Shown: positions 23,001-50,001 of the stretch, piece after piece
Numbering within the stretch: the first letter of the stretch is position 1
Layout: every line of letters starts with the position of its first letter
Notes under the pieces: model-generated
The model's database searches: none
What the model was told of the DNA's origin: nothing
What the model saw: the letters and a program-made list of their open reading frames with translations, nothing else
Program-made: the position numbers and the translations under genes
DNA from: Antedon mediterranea
Lineage: Eukaryota > Echinodermata > Crinoidea > Comatulida > Antedonidae
Direction: 5' to 3'
NCBI RefSeq assembly: GCF_964355755.1
Contig: NC_092672.1
Location: 28,082,501-28,146,500 of the forward strand
DNA: 64,000 nucleotides

Positions 23001-24130
23001 ATTTTACTTTGTAGTGTATTGCTATGGAGGAAAATAAATGTCTTTTGAATTGAATTGAATTGAATAGAACAAAATGACTTCTGAATAAGAGGTGTCCCTT
23101 GAATAGGGATTGGCAACGTATATTGCCCCTCAATAGTTTTTAACACAGGAAGTGTCCTCATTTCAGAAATGAGAGGTGTCTCCTGGATAGGGGTGTCCCA
23201 GAGGAGGAGTTCTGATGTACCTTGATGGTGCTGTGAAGTCTAGTAGGTTTTAGGTCCTTTTCTTCCATAGATTTAGACATATCCAAAATGATGAATAGAT
23301 GCCGCATCTGTAGAGGGAAACATTTTTTGGGTGTTAAATACAATTGTTTAAAGCTTTATCTACACAACCAAGCTTTATGTGACAAACAAATGTGATATAT
23401 GGACACACGATATCGTCATATCACTAACATATTTGGGTACATCACACTTTTTTGTCACATAAAAATTGATAGTGTAGAGAGAGCATTAGGCTTTTTGGAA
23501 AAACTACAATTCAAGTTTTTCTGTGGTTAAGTTATAGTTATAGGGTTGTGGCTAAATCAAATCAGTACAATACCTACCATGCCGAGACGAACATTAACAG
23601 GTCGGTCAAGGAACCTTCTACGCTTAGCTCTGTGTATGATGTCATCAACTGTGCTTTGTAATGAGCCTTGTTCATCTTCCTTGATAGCTTCCCTGATGAA
23701 ATTAAGTAAATCGTAATAACAAATTTGTTCACTGTATCTTCAGTGTACTGAATAAACGATCAAGAATGATTAAGAACAAACGAAGTGGCCTGGCAAATAT
23801 TTTAAATACAGCCCATATGTAGGCCTACTGTATCCAAGGAGTTCATCTCCAAGATGTACCAAGAGGGACAAATGAGCTACACTATCAAACTTTATGTAAA
23901 AAAAATATGCCCATATATGGAAATGATGATTTCATATCACTAACATATTTGGGCACATTACACTTTTTGTCAAAGTGTGACAGTGTAAGACAGAGCTTTT
24001 AGCTCCAATAAATTCTTAAGCGTATATTTTTATTATTATTACTGTACTTTCTTTTTCTAAAATAAGAGGCTTACCAGGTGCGTTCATAGTCCCCCTCCCA
24101 TGTGTATGCCTTGTCTTGTTCTTCATCCAT
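16564..24130 (-). CDS. GTF2H2: General transcription factor IIH subunit 2 (p44/SSL1)
   Basis: Thirteen GT-AG exons (right to left): 24130-24075, 23692-23578, 23307-23221, 21533-21483, 20953-20793, 19321-19231, 19110-19023, 18717-18641, 18511-18481, 18308-18260, 18051-17948, 17211-17103, 16726-16564. They sum to 1182 nt, 393 residues plus TGA, close to the human length of 395, and every junction keeps phase. The N-terminus is [19 protein letters not shown]. The Ssl1-like von Willebrand A domain runs from [19 protein letters not shown] to [14 protein letters not shown], with a DxSxS metal-site motif. A C4 zinc finger follows (GYFCPQC...[10 protein letters not shown]), then a C-terminal RING-like cysteine domain (YCEACQGK...CPRCDKVFC...HSCPGC). 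In TFIIH this subunit binds and stimulates the XPD helicase in transcription initiation and nucleotide excision repair. Exon 6 is embedded in a 124-bp tandem repeat. Confidence 0.97.
19257..19999 (-). repeat. Six-copy 124-bp tandem repeat containing the 3' splice site and most of GTF2H2 exon 6
   Basis: Copies start at 19257, 19381, 19505, 19628, 19752 and 19876. Spacing is 124 bases, with one copy of 123 from a single-base deletion. They differ at only a few positions. Read on the coding (minus) strand, each copy holds ~37 bases of intron, the acceptor TTTTCAACAG and the first 65 bases of exon 6 (start CACATGCCAGGCCATGCC). Only the copy at lowest coordinate continues into the rest of the exon and its donor (GTAAGT at 19230). 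Copies 5 and 6 differ from 1-4 by ACA>ACC, a synonymous Thr change. Confidence 0.96.
20330..20660 (-). mobile_element. tRNA-Leu/Ser-like SINE in GTF2H2 intron 5
   Basis: On the minus strand the head reads GAGTGGCCGAGCGGTTAAGA (A box) and then GGGGTTCGAGGC (B box). That is the 5' half and T-arm of a class II (Leu/Ser-type) tRNA. A ~250-base body follows that ends near a short inverted segment. It is inserted in an intron and not predicted to disturb splicing. Confidence 0.7.
21770..22445 (-). mobile_element. 3' end of a CR1/Jockey-type LINE
   Basis: Two minus-strand frames carry the C-terminal part of a non-LTR polymerase. One is [18 protein letters not shown] with [13 protein letters not shown] (22446-22189). 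The other is [20 protein letters not shown] with [13 protein letters not shown] (22196-21963). The element ends in an (AAT)n tail at 21774-21797. A shorter copy of the same 3' end is at 41700-41892. It lies in GTF2H2 intron 3. Confidence 0.82.
22440..23066 (+). mobile_element. 3' end of a second, opposite LINE
   Basis: The plus-strand frame from 22440 reads [19 protein letters not shown], then [15 protein letters not shown]. This is the LINE polymerase C-terminal block ending in the (Y/N)xTRS(R/K) motif. An untranslated 3' region follows, then a (TTGAA)n tail (ATTGAATTGAATTGAAT at 23050-23065). It meets the minus-strand LINE head to head at ~22440, so both are 5'-truncated at one point or were joined by a rearrangement. 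Confidence 0.7.
23351..23486. mobile_element. TA-flanked palindromic MITE (family A), copy 1
   Basis: The left arm AAGCTTTATCTACACAACCA and right arm with ATTGATAGTGTAGA are diverged inverted repeats of the family A consensus (TCTACACTATCAAACTTTAT). TA occurs at both ends, as expected of Tc1/mariner-type movement. It is in GTF2H2 intron 2, upstream of exon 3. Confidence 0.7.
23872..24001. mobile_element. Palindromic MITE (family A), copy 2
   Basis: Contains CTACACTATCAAACTTTATG at the left and a right arm with GACAGTGTAAGACAGAGC, around a shared middle (CATATCACTAACATATTTGG). It lies in the first GTF2H2 intron. Confidence 0.7.
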
Positions 24131-25322
24131 TATCTGCAAATAATAAGTTTAAATACATGTTAGTAAAATTTGAAGCAAATATTAACATTTTTCACTGAAC
24201 TATTACTACTGTACTAACATTTTAAAAATGTAACTCTATCTATCTTAATATAATAATTATTGATATAATAATTCACTTGGAAGCTACACTTTTGAAACAG
24301 TGGCACACTTCTTGAATGAAGGTGCATGCTATGTTTTTTTGTTATTTTAGGCCTATTTACAAGGAATTATTATGTACACAATATAGAAAATAAAACACAA
24401 AAGTAATACAGGATTAAACAAACAAAGAACTAAGCATTTTCATTGTTGATTTTCCTTTTTTTTTCCATGCTGGTTTGGTTAAACTTTTACAAAATCTATT
24501 GAATGTAAATCAATATCTATCTTATTCTTATTTGCATGTCACTCTCCTATGATTAAATAATAACATATTAATTAATTGTATTTACATTTTCATAATCTTA
24601 GTATGTATTTTTAATGAGATGCAAATAAATTCATCAAGTCCCAGTCTTTCATACATTGGGGCTGGGGCGAAACGACTCGAGACAGAATAGCACGCAATGC
24701 TGGCGCTGACTGCCTATGTAGACGAAGATGTGTTTCTTACTACTCTTATAAATCTAGCCTAGGCCTACACGTTTTACTCTCTGGCTAGTATATAATAGTA
24801 TATAGCTAGGACCTGAAATGTTTGAGTTATTCCAGATTACAGACACAGCTTTTACACAAAAAGTTTACGATTATGTAATGAGTTATAATTAATAACTCAA
24901 AGAAATACACACCAAATAATTTCAGATAACTTTTTCGGTTTGTTGTTTAATAAACGCCCTCACTCAGACCTCAATTATTGAATATGGAACGCCCCAGAAT
25001 TTAAAGTTCAACTCAGTTTGGCTTGAATTACCTTAAAAAATGGTTTAATGATATCATACACATTACCATATTTATTCCAACAAATAATTCTTTAAAGTGA
25101 TTTTATTACCGGTTGTATATTTTTTGCTGTACGATGACAGAAAAACAATATCGACATCGAAGACACACATGGCGCGTCATGATTTTTCATGCTGCAGCAC
25201 TTTTTGTTGGAGGCGGCTTCCGACGACAGGATGGTGATGAATACTTTGCTAATGTTGCGTTAAAATAATGAAAAACTACCTTTATCTTGGAAAGCTTGCG
25301 TAATAAACAAATATACACAATA
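24131..25322. promoter_or_regulatory. Divergent region between GTF2H2 and OPA1 start codons
   Basis: The GTF2H2 start codon (24130, minus) and the candidate OPA1 start (25323, plus) point away from each other. The 1.2 kb between them holds a modest CpG-containing patch at about 24660-24720 and another at 25140-25260. No TATA box stands out. This could be a shared bidirectional promoter for two housekeeping genes. If the second OPA1 start candidate is used (ATG at 25168) the gap is about 1.0 kb. Confidence 0.4.
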
Positions 25323-42528
<17,206 letters not shown>

Positions 42529-43081
42529 GTAAGTTGAAATCATTTTTTTTTATCTATTGCTTTGAAATTAAAACTGTTGTAAACACTGTTTCCATCAATT
42601 CTTTACAACAATTGTGGAGAAATGTTTTTTTATTATTCTGTACGTACTACAGATTTACATTAAAAATAATAATTACTGCTGCAAAATAAGTATTTTTGTT
42701 GCATGTTCAGAACGAATATGCAATTTTTTTCAGTACTGTTTGTGAGAATAGGCAACTTAAATATCACTTCATTTTATTTAATTTATTTCATTAAAAAGAA
42801 GTACTGACATTAATTAGTAGCAAAACAATGTACATACATTAAGAATAGTGATGAGTTTACCAAAAAGCGAAAACAAAATAACTATCAACTTGTTTACCAA
42901 AGTAGAAATATGATAAAGAGATAGACAAAGAAATACTTTAAAATATAAAAAAAATTGGCTTTGTTGTCAATAATATATGAAATAGGGGGCGCTATATTAT
43001 TCACATTTTATTGTCTAGTTTGTCTTGGCTACAGTTTCATGCCATTCTCATTGTGTTATAACACAGAGATATCACTATTAT
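42529..43081 (+). other. Start of the last OPA1 intron; no exon recognised
   Basis: A strong donor (AA|GTAAGT at 42529) ends the last recognised OPA1 exon in phase 1. I could not find the short terminal exon in the following 21 kb. It may be too short or too diverged to recognise by eye. Confidence 0.4.
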
Positions 43082-43332
43082 ACAGATATTGCCTGCTTAG
43101 AGGTGAAATATAAGATTTGACATCCAAGGGAACGATGTTATGTTCGAGGGAATATATATTTCCAGAAGCGCAGCTATGTCCGAGAACATAATATCATCTC
43201 GAGGAGATGTTAAATCTTGTATTTTACCGATATAAAAGGCGATATCTGTTATATTACATAGCCAAGTCATGTGATGCAGTTTCAACCAATCACGTTCACG
43301 TATTTACAAAGGCTATGTAATATAAATATCTG
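43082..43332. mobile_element. Foldback element with ~65-bp arms
   Basis: GGTGAAATATAAGATTTGAC at the left pairs with the inverse of GTTAAATCTTGTATTTTACC. Inner GATGTTATGTTCGAGG pairs with CGAGAACATAATATC. The loop holds AAGCGCAGC. A further inverted pair, TTATATTACATAGCC with GGCTATGTAATATAA, extends the right side to 43332. Confidence 0.75.
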
Positions 43333-43375
43333 TATGGTTATATTTATATATACTTTTTTATTATTATTAATTAGT

Positions 43376-43600
43376 TAGTATTATCATTTATATAGCACCC
43401 ATTTCTATGAAAAGCTCAGCGGCGCTTCACATACTGTCAGAACATTGGTAAAAATAAAAAGTCTTGAAAATGTTTTTAAACTGGTCATTCAAATGTTTAA
43501 GGCAACTTGGCAAATTGTTCCAGATTTTTGGTCCAGCAACGAGTGGGCAGCAAATGTCTTTCATTTAGTTTAGTTTATCGATTGATGTGAATACCCTTCC
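43376..43600. repeat. Dispersed TATATAGC(A/G)CC repeat
   Basis: Contains ATTTATATAGCACCCATTTC, GCGGCGCTTCACATACTG, AACATTGGTAAAAATAAAAA and TTGTTCCAGATTTTTGG. The same string of motifs recurs at 53690-54060. Confidence 0.6.
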
Positions 43601-43738
43601 CTCACTGTTGCACTTGCAGTGTATAATGTATACCCTTTATTTCTCCTTTTTTGTACCCAACATTTATGCTGGCTAGGCAAACTCAATGAGTATTATAATT
43701 TTGTTCATCATTTACGGCCATACTGTAATTGTAATTAC

Positions 43739-43856
43739 AGTACGGCCATACTGCGTTGAAACACCGGTTCTCGTCAGATCACCGAAGTTAAGCAACGTTG
43801 GGCCCGGTTGCGTTCTGGATGGGAGACCGTCTAGAAATCGTGGCGGGTGCTGTATA
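43739..43856 (+). pseudogene. 5S rRNA-like sequence (5S pseudogene or 5S-headed SINE)
   Basis: About 118 bases align from end to end with metazoan 5S rRNA: TACGGCCATACTGCGTTGAA, ACACCGGTTCTCGTC, GATCACCGAAGTTAAGCAAC (internal A box), GGGCCCGGTT, GGATGGGAGACCG (C box) and GGGTGCTGTA. The 3' half is diverged (TCTAGAAATCGTGGC), and no T-run terminator follows, so it is unlikely to be a functional 5S gene. The first 13 bases also occur upstream at 43713-43725. Confidence 0.85.
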
Positions 43857-43860
43857 TACT

Positions 43861-44045
43861 GGAGAGTGATGGTGTAATGGTAATATCGGACTAGCATGTG
43901 ATAGGCATGGGTTCGAGGTTATCTGTACCATACTAATTGCATCCTAGGCAAGATGCTTTACTCTCATTGCCTAATCTGGTAGGCGCTGCACTGCTGGCTG
44001 CCGTGGGTCCGTGGAGGGCCTAATCCGAATTTCCTCACTGAGGAC
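43861..44045 (+). mobile_element. tRNA-like segment joined to the 5S-like sequence
   Basis: Directly after the 5S-like sequence comes GAGTGATGGTGTAATGGTAA (A-box-like) and GGCATGGGTTCGAGGTTATC (B box GGGTTCGAGGT). A body ending in CTCACTGAGGAC and an (ATT)n stretch follows. Together with 43739-43856 this looks like one composite SINE with both 5S and tRNA promoter elements. Confidence 0.6.
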
Positions 44046-44049
44046 AAAT

Positions 44050-47000
44050 ATTATTAATTAATATTAATACAAAATACAAATTTGAAAAAAAATATATTCT
44101 TCAATTCTTCAGCATATGACCCTATTCAAAGACACTTTGACAAAGACACAAAAACCTCTATTGACAGACCAACATAATTACAAAGCTATTAAAAGGCCAT
44201 TGATATCAAGTAAAATTCCTCAAATATAGATTTCTATCTTTTTTCTCAATATATATTTTCATCAATTTTGTGAATTTTCTGTGAAGGATGGAATAAAGTT
44301 TATCTGTATCATTAAATAACATCTTCAGTTAATTAAAAATTCCGCAGCCAATACAAAATTATCAATTAATTTTTTAACTAATAAAGTTTGCATGATCAGT
44401 CATTACCTCACATCGCAACAAATTGAGATTACAGATTAATTTTTTTTGAGTGGAATCCGTTAAACATGTTTCTACAAGCCATTTATCTGTTAATTTTTAT
44501 CGGTTAATGATTGGTTAATTTTTAGCTGCGGAAACACCGTCGGCCTTTAGTTGAATTTAGCCATGGATAAATATAAACTTGGCCCAAAATTAGTCTTAAT
44601 TAATTTTGTGAAAAAACCTACAATTTCTATTAGTGTGAGAATCCTTGACATCATGAAGACGTGCCCAATAAGTACGCCCCAGCAAAGACTTCACAGCATG
44701 TGCATGTCATGTTGTAACTGTATCGTTACAATGTCTTGAGATATGTATATGATTTCTCATACTGTATATTTTATTTATTAATCAAAACAATATTTCTGTG
44801 TATGTATAAGTACGATGGATTGAAATTGAGATTAGGTAATAGCAAACTGTTAAATCACATTAAATATGGCAAATAAATGCAAAAATAGGAAATTGGGTGA
44901 AAGATTGTTTCCCTGAAAAAAGTGATTTATTGGTCATTCATAATGACACTTAATAATTCACTTTGACCAAAAATTTACATGATCGAACCGTTAAAAAAAG
45001 TCAACTGAAAGTCCATTGACAGACAATGTTTAAATATAACCTACAGTACGCGTAGCTGGCCTACGCAAAGTTTTATTTTATTCATCTTTATTTTTCATGT
45101 TTTTGGAGGACAATACATCATTTGAAGTTCGAGCAGTTTGTTTACAATTTTTATATCCCCAGAGAACCCTGCCAGCCTAATGGTTCTTTTAAAACAGAAT
45201 ATAATGTGTTTTGAAAAATATGTATTGAAAAACATTTCTTATGAATATATAGGCCTATATATTATATTATGTGTGTTTTGTCTATCTATATGTTTAACAA
45301 TTGACAATGTTCTAAAAAAAATCATTGTTTGCGCTGTTTTTTTTTATTTGAAAGGTGAACGTCTTTTACGTTGACCCACTTATTTTCTAAAACTGATAAA
45401 AGTTAAATTAAATCAACTTTACATGGTTTGAATTACTTCTAAGCTAAATTGAATGGAATTTAGTTGTTGTGTATTCTCACCAACGGAATGTAAAATACAG
45501 GCAAAAATATATCATCTTTTATTGCAAAGAACAAAAATTGTCTTGTTGACAAAGATTGGCTTATTAACCAATTGTTCCATCTCCCACTGTTTAATTTTTA
45601 GGTAGCAAAATCCAGCAATTTGTCGTTGCCTACCTTTTCACCTGTCTCCCTCTGTAAACAATACCTTAATAGCAACCTCTCATCCAGACCCCATGCGGGA
45701 GCGTGTTAGCAAAATGTACATAGATAAACATTGGAATGCGGCAAACGTGATAATGAAGGAGAATATTCTTTGAGGTGGCGGTTCTCGTCACTCAGGCTAA
45801 TTTTGAACAACGCGTATAGAGTGAGCGCACTCAGTGGTATGTCGTTAGATTATTTGCCAAGAGACGGCATGACCGCGGCTCGATGTGCGGAGGCGGCCTT
45901 CAAAGTGATAATATAATCATGTGTTAAATTGTTACAATTTGTAGCAGTTTACTTTTAGGTGCAAATGCCGAAAAAGGCCAAGCCAGTTGTTATGGGAGAG
46001 CAGTAGGGTGCGCCTTTCAGGCAATTGCCGTTTGTAATCGATACCGTCATCCTGCGCTGATCTAAGAACGCCGTAATTGAAGATAATAAACGGAGGAGAT
46101 TAACCTAAAGTTTAATAACCAGATGAGAATGAGGAAGCCTATGGCATAGGCCAGCCTCGTGCTTATTACAAGTTAAGATGTAATTAATCGTAATTCAACA
46201 GCAGGGAATAAGATAGGAACCAGAAAGTGGCTTTAGTATCCGTTGCAATGTATCAAGCTAGGCCCCTGCCATCTTCACTCTCACTTTCACTGAATAATGC
46301 TAACACAACAGGTTTATGTTTTAATAACTATTTTTAACCTCAATTGAACTACAGCGGCCAAGAAAAGTGCCCAAGTTACGCTCCGTTTACACACAGTAGC
46401 AGATCCAAAAATTTCACATAGGGGCTGGGAGCGTAGTTATAAAAATGTGTAAAGTAGTATTATATAACACGTCCATATTCAGAATGGAAGTAATTGTTTG
46501 TGTAATATAAAAACAAAAATAGATTCTAAGATTTGTCACCCTCTCGATCTGTACATTCTTGGATAACACATAAAAATCATTGTTTTCTGTCTTTTTCAAA
46601 TGACAGTAGATGTATTATATATTTGTATAGGCTTTATTATTACCCATTATAGAAAATTCAGGACTTTAACAATCGTTTTAGAATTTTTAATATCAAATTG
46701 TTATGTTTCTGAAACATATAATAATTATATTTAACAAGAAATATTACTTTACACTTTAAATGTTTTTCAATTAAGCATTTTTTTATCATTTATTTAAAAA
46801 AGACATGGCAGTGTGTCTATTTTACATCTATTCAAATTTGAAAAGTAGAAACATTTAAAAAATATCAACAAAATCAGCAAGAACAATTACAAAAACTGAC
46901 TCCAAATAATTATTTATTTTTGTTTTAATTTAATACGCATCTAGCAACGAGTAACTTGCCAATTACAGGACGGATAAAGTACTGTGTACTGTATTTTATA

Positions 47001-47972
47001 TTTATCATGCTAAGTGTCATTAGTCTTTAGAGGATTAAGGAGTGGAGTTGAAAGATTCGTGAGTTACAACTCTGGCACTAGGTCAGGATTGAACTCTGGA
47101 CCTCGATTGGACGCCAAACATATTAAAAACAAACATAATCAGTGCATTGTGCATCTATTGTATGTTTTCTGCAGTATTAATTTTTTATATAAGAAAATTT
47201 ATGGGGAATTCCTATGCACTAAACATTCTTCTAAAAAAGAAAGTAAAGGTATTGAAAGTTTAACAATAGTAATTAACAATTGCATTATTAACAAAACAGT
47301 TTGCATTGTTGAAAAAAAGGATCAGAAAATCCTGATTATAGTGCCACTTCCCCAAGGTAAGCTTCTTAAATCACTTTTAATCTGTTTAATCTAATCTGTC
47401 AATTATACCAGTTTATTAAAACACAAAACAGAAGTCATTTATGTTTGGTTTAAGACCCCTATTCAACTAGAAAACATCCCACGGAACTTTAGACGCCATA
47501 GTCAGACATCCCCTGCTAATTGTATCTAGACTTAAAAGAAAGTTTAGTGACCCTTACGTGCTGTACCCACGTGCTAGCATTGTTTAAAACCTTTATTTGG
47601 TGTTTATTTATCCACGAGACTGCCTTGCAAATGTTTTTGATTCCTGGAACATATCAACCAGGCTCTTATTCTTAAAAAAAGTTTGAGCGAAAAGACCTCA
47701 TACTATTACACTAATTGATGCACCACCTACTATTAAAGCGTCGTTACTCCATGTTTTAGTTTAGAAACAGACTTCAAGACCAGGAGTTAAGACAGCCGTT
47801 GGGACATGTAATTAGAAATATAACAGGGCTCACAGCTTGTGGGAAGGACTTGATAAGCAATTACTATGCGATGGTAAACAAGTATCCGATTTGATAATTT
47901 ATCATAACTAAACATCATTATTGTACTTTTAAAGTACTTTAATTAACAATAGCCAGCACATCCACAAATAAT
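44050..47972. other. Intergenic/intronic, no gene recognised; CpG-dense patch at 45690-46100
   Basis: Mostly AT-rich. A locally GC- and CpG-rich stretch at ~45690-46100 (GCGGGAGCGTG, CAACGCGTATAGAGTGAGCG, GACCGCGGCTCGATGTGCGG) contrasts with its surroundings. It holds a 61-codon plus-strand frame (45731-45916) without similarity I recognise. Confidence 0.4.
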
Positions 47973-48170
47973 GGAGCAAATATCCTTCATGCACAAACAA
48001 TAGACCTTTATCATGTTGTCCTGTAAACAAATTGCGTCACAAATAAAAGTTTGTAAGTATTACATAGAACATCATCTTATTCTTAGTTCCATATTTTATT
48101 GATGCATGCAGAAATAAATAATGATTTAGCAATGTGTACTGTTTAATTATTTTACAGTATTCATTTTTTT
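47973..48170. repeat. Local direct duplication, first copy
   Basis: GGAGCAAATATCCTTCATGC and the next 60 bases recur at 48501 with one mismatch. The similarity then resumes at AGCAATGTGTACTGT...TTTTACAGTATTCA. Copy 2 lacks ~75 bases of the middle. Confidence 0.85.
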
Positions 48171-48500
48171 CAATATGCATATATTCAGAAATATAGGAAA
48201 ATAACTAAAAAGAAAAACAAACAAAAGATACATAAAGTGGGGTGGGGGGGGGGATATGTGTGTCAATACATTTTTCACCTAAAATCCCTATAATTAAGGT
48301 GTTGCGTTCCTAAGAAACAAACCAGATATACTGCATTTTTCAACACCAAGGCCAACCTTTATTCAAGGGACACTTTGTTGGACCCTGGACGTGTCCCCTT
48401 ATAGGAGTTCTACTGAGTAGTAAATGTTGTAATAATAAAATTGTGTAAATAATTAACCAAAAGCCATTAATAACATTTATAAATAACTATCATTATCATT

Positions 48501-48620
48501 GGAGCAAATATCCTTCATGCACAAACAATAGACCTTTATCATGTTGTCCTGTAAACAAATTGCTTCACAAATAAAAGTTTAGCAATGTCTACTGTAAATA
48601 TTTTACAGTATTCAATAAAG
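48501..48620. repeat. Local direct duplication, second copy
   Basis: Internally deleted copy of 47973-48170, 528 bases downstream in the same orientation. Confidence 0.85.
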
Positions 48621-49893
48621 AGTAAAATGATACTGTACATTACTAAATCATTATCATTTTTCCAAGAATAATTTCCAAGAAGAATAAAACATTCCTATAC
48701 TTCATGGCTGATACAAATACAACCCATAAAATCACCAATTAGAAGAAAATAATTTGTTAAATTCTCTGTGGCTGAATTGTGAGTGGCTGGTGAGACAGAT
48801 TTATATAGGCTTTTTAAATGTGTTGTCACGCTTCACATGTATGTAACTTGCCTGCTTACATGATTTATGGTCTGTGCTGTTATCTACTGATGCATCACAG
48901 ATTTCCATGTATGATCTTAACCAGGTAATCAGTTTGGAATTTGAATTCAGTAGCAGGTTTTAGAAGTTAGCTAGGTAAACACATTGGAATTTATAAATAG
49001 TGTTATGGTACTGTACTTCTAATAACATACAGGTGTACTCACTCCATGCAAACAAAACTAAAAATGTATTTTTTCTGTTCCATACTCCTCCATTTTAAGG
49101 CAATATTCAACACGCTCTAAAAACAAATTCTGTATTAAATACATTAGGTATAATTTTTCATGGCCATGTTTTTTTGTGAATATGGATCCATCTATGATTA
49201 AATAGCCTTAAGCAAAATGTAGTTTGATCAAAGAAATTGTATTATGTAAATGTAAAAAAAGTTAGAATTAATCTGTATTTTTCTTGTGATGTTTACACAA
49301 TGTTATATGCTGCCCTCACCGTTTTGAACAGACAGTTTAGACTGAATCTGGATGCAATCCCAAGTATATCCCACCCACTGACTTTCCCCAACTTTTATTA
49401 AATTTGCATTGGGGTTGGGGCTAGTGGTTTTGAGCGTACACCCTTTTACAGTGAACGCTCCTTATTCCACAGCAAACCCCTAAACAAAAACCATCTCTGA
49501 CCTGGCACATTGTTCTAATAAAAATCTAATAAAATGAGAAATGGAAATATTGCTTATTTAAAATAAAATAAATTCAATAATGAACATGAAAACGATGTTG
49601 AATGAAAATGAACAAAAGAGTTTACAACACAAGTTAAGGATAATAAAATTAATATTTTTGGATTAATTTCCCCTGATGTTTGCATTGAACGCAAACAAAA
49701 TGTTATCCCATAGTATTTACCACCGATGGAAAAAGTAGACTGATGCGCCGGAGTGTCATTTTAAGCAAACTAGAGGTTTAGCTCCTACCCTGCTTGTCAG
49801 ATCCTGTCTCCCTGAACATACAGGTCTGGTTAAACCCAATTAATTCATCTATTTAAATGTATATTATTTGAAGGTTTGCATGGCAAAATTAAA
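48621..49893. other. No gene or clear element recognised
   Basis: AT-rich sequence with short open frames only; nothing further can be supported. Confidence 0.4.
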
Positions 49894-50001
49894 TGTTGGT
49901 ATAAAGTTTGCGGTACACCACGTATATTAGTTCTGAAAAGAACTGTTGAGTTTCTCGACGTTTCGATCAAAATGCTTTGGTCGTCCTCAGGAGTGAGAAT
50001 G
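49894..50001. mobile_element. Half copy of palindromic element family B
   Basis: GTTGGTATAAAGTTTGCGGT, CACCACGTATATTAGTTC, TTGAGTTTCTCGACGTTTCG and CCTCAGGAGTGAGAATG match one arm and the centre of 25745-25947. The other arm is absent. Confidence 0.75.

Noticed and set aside
22767-23048. 93-codon plus-strand open frame
   Set aside because: Lies in the untranslated 3' part of a LINE.
43739-43856. Functional 5S rRNA gene
   Set aside because: The 3' half is diverged and no T-run terminator follows; it is joined to a tRNA-like repeat.
45953-46065. Possible OPA1 terminal exon after TTACTTTTAG at 45949-45958
   Set aside because: Phase fits, but the encoded residues show no resemblance to the conserved OPA1 C-terminus.
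47014-47394. 126-codon plus-strand open frame ending near a donor-like GTAAGC
   Set aside because: Low-complexity middle and no recognised domain. The first part resembles a repeat (GGATTGAACTCTGGACC).
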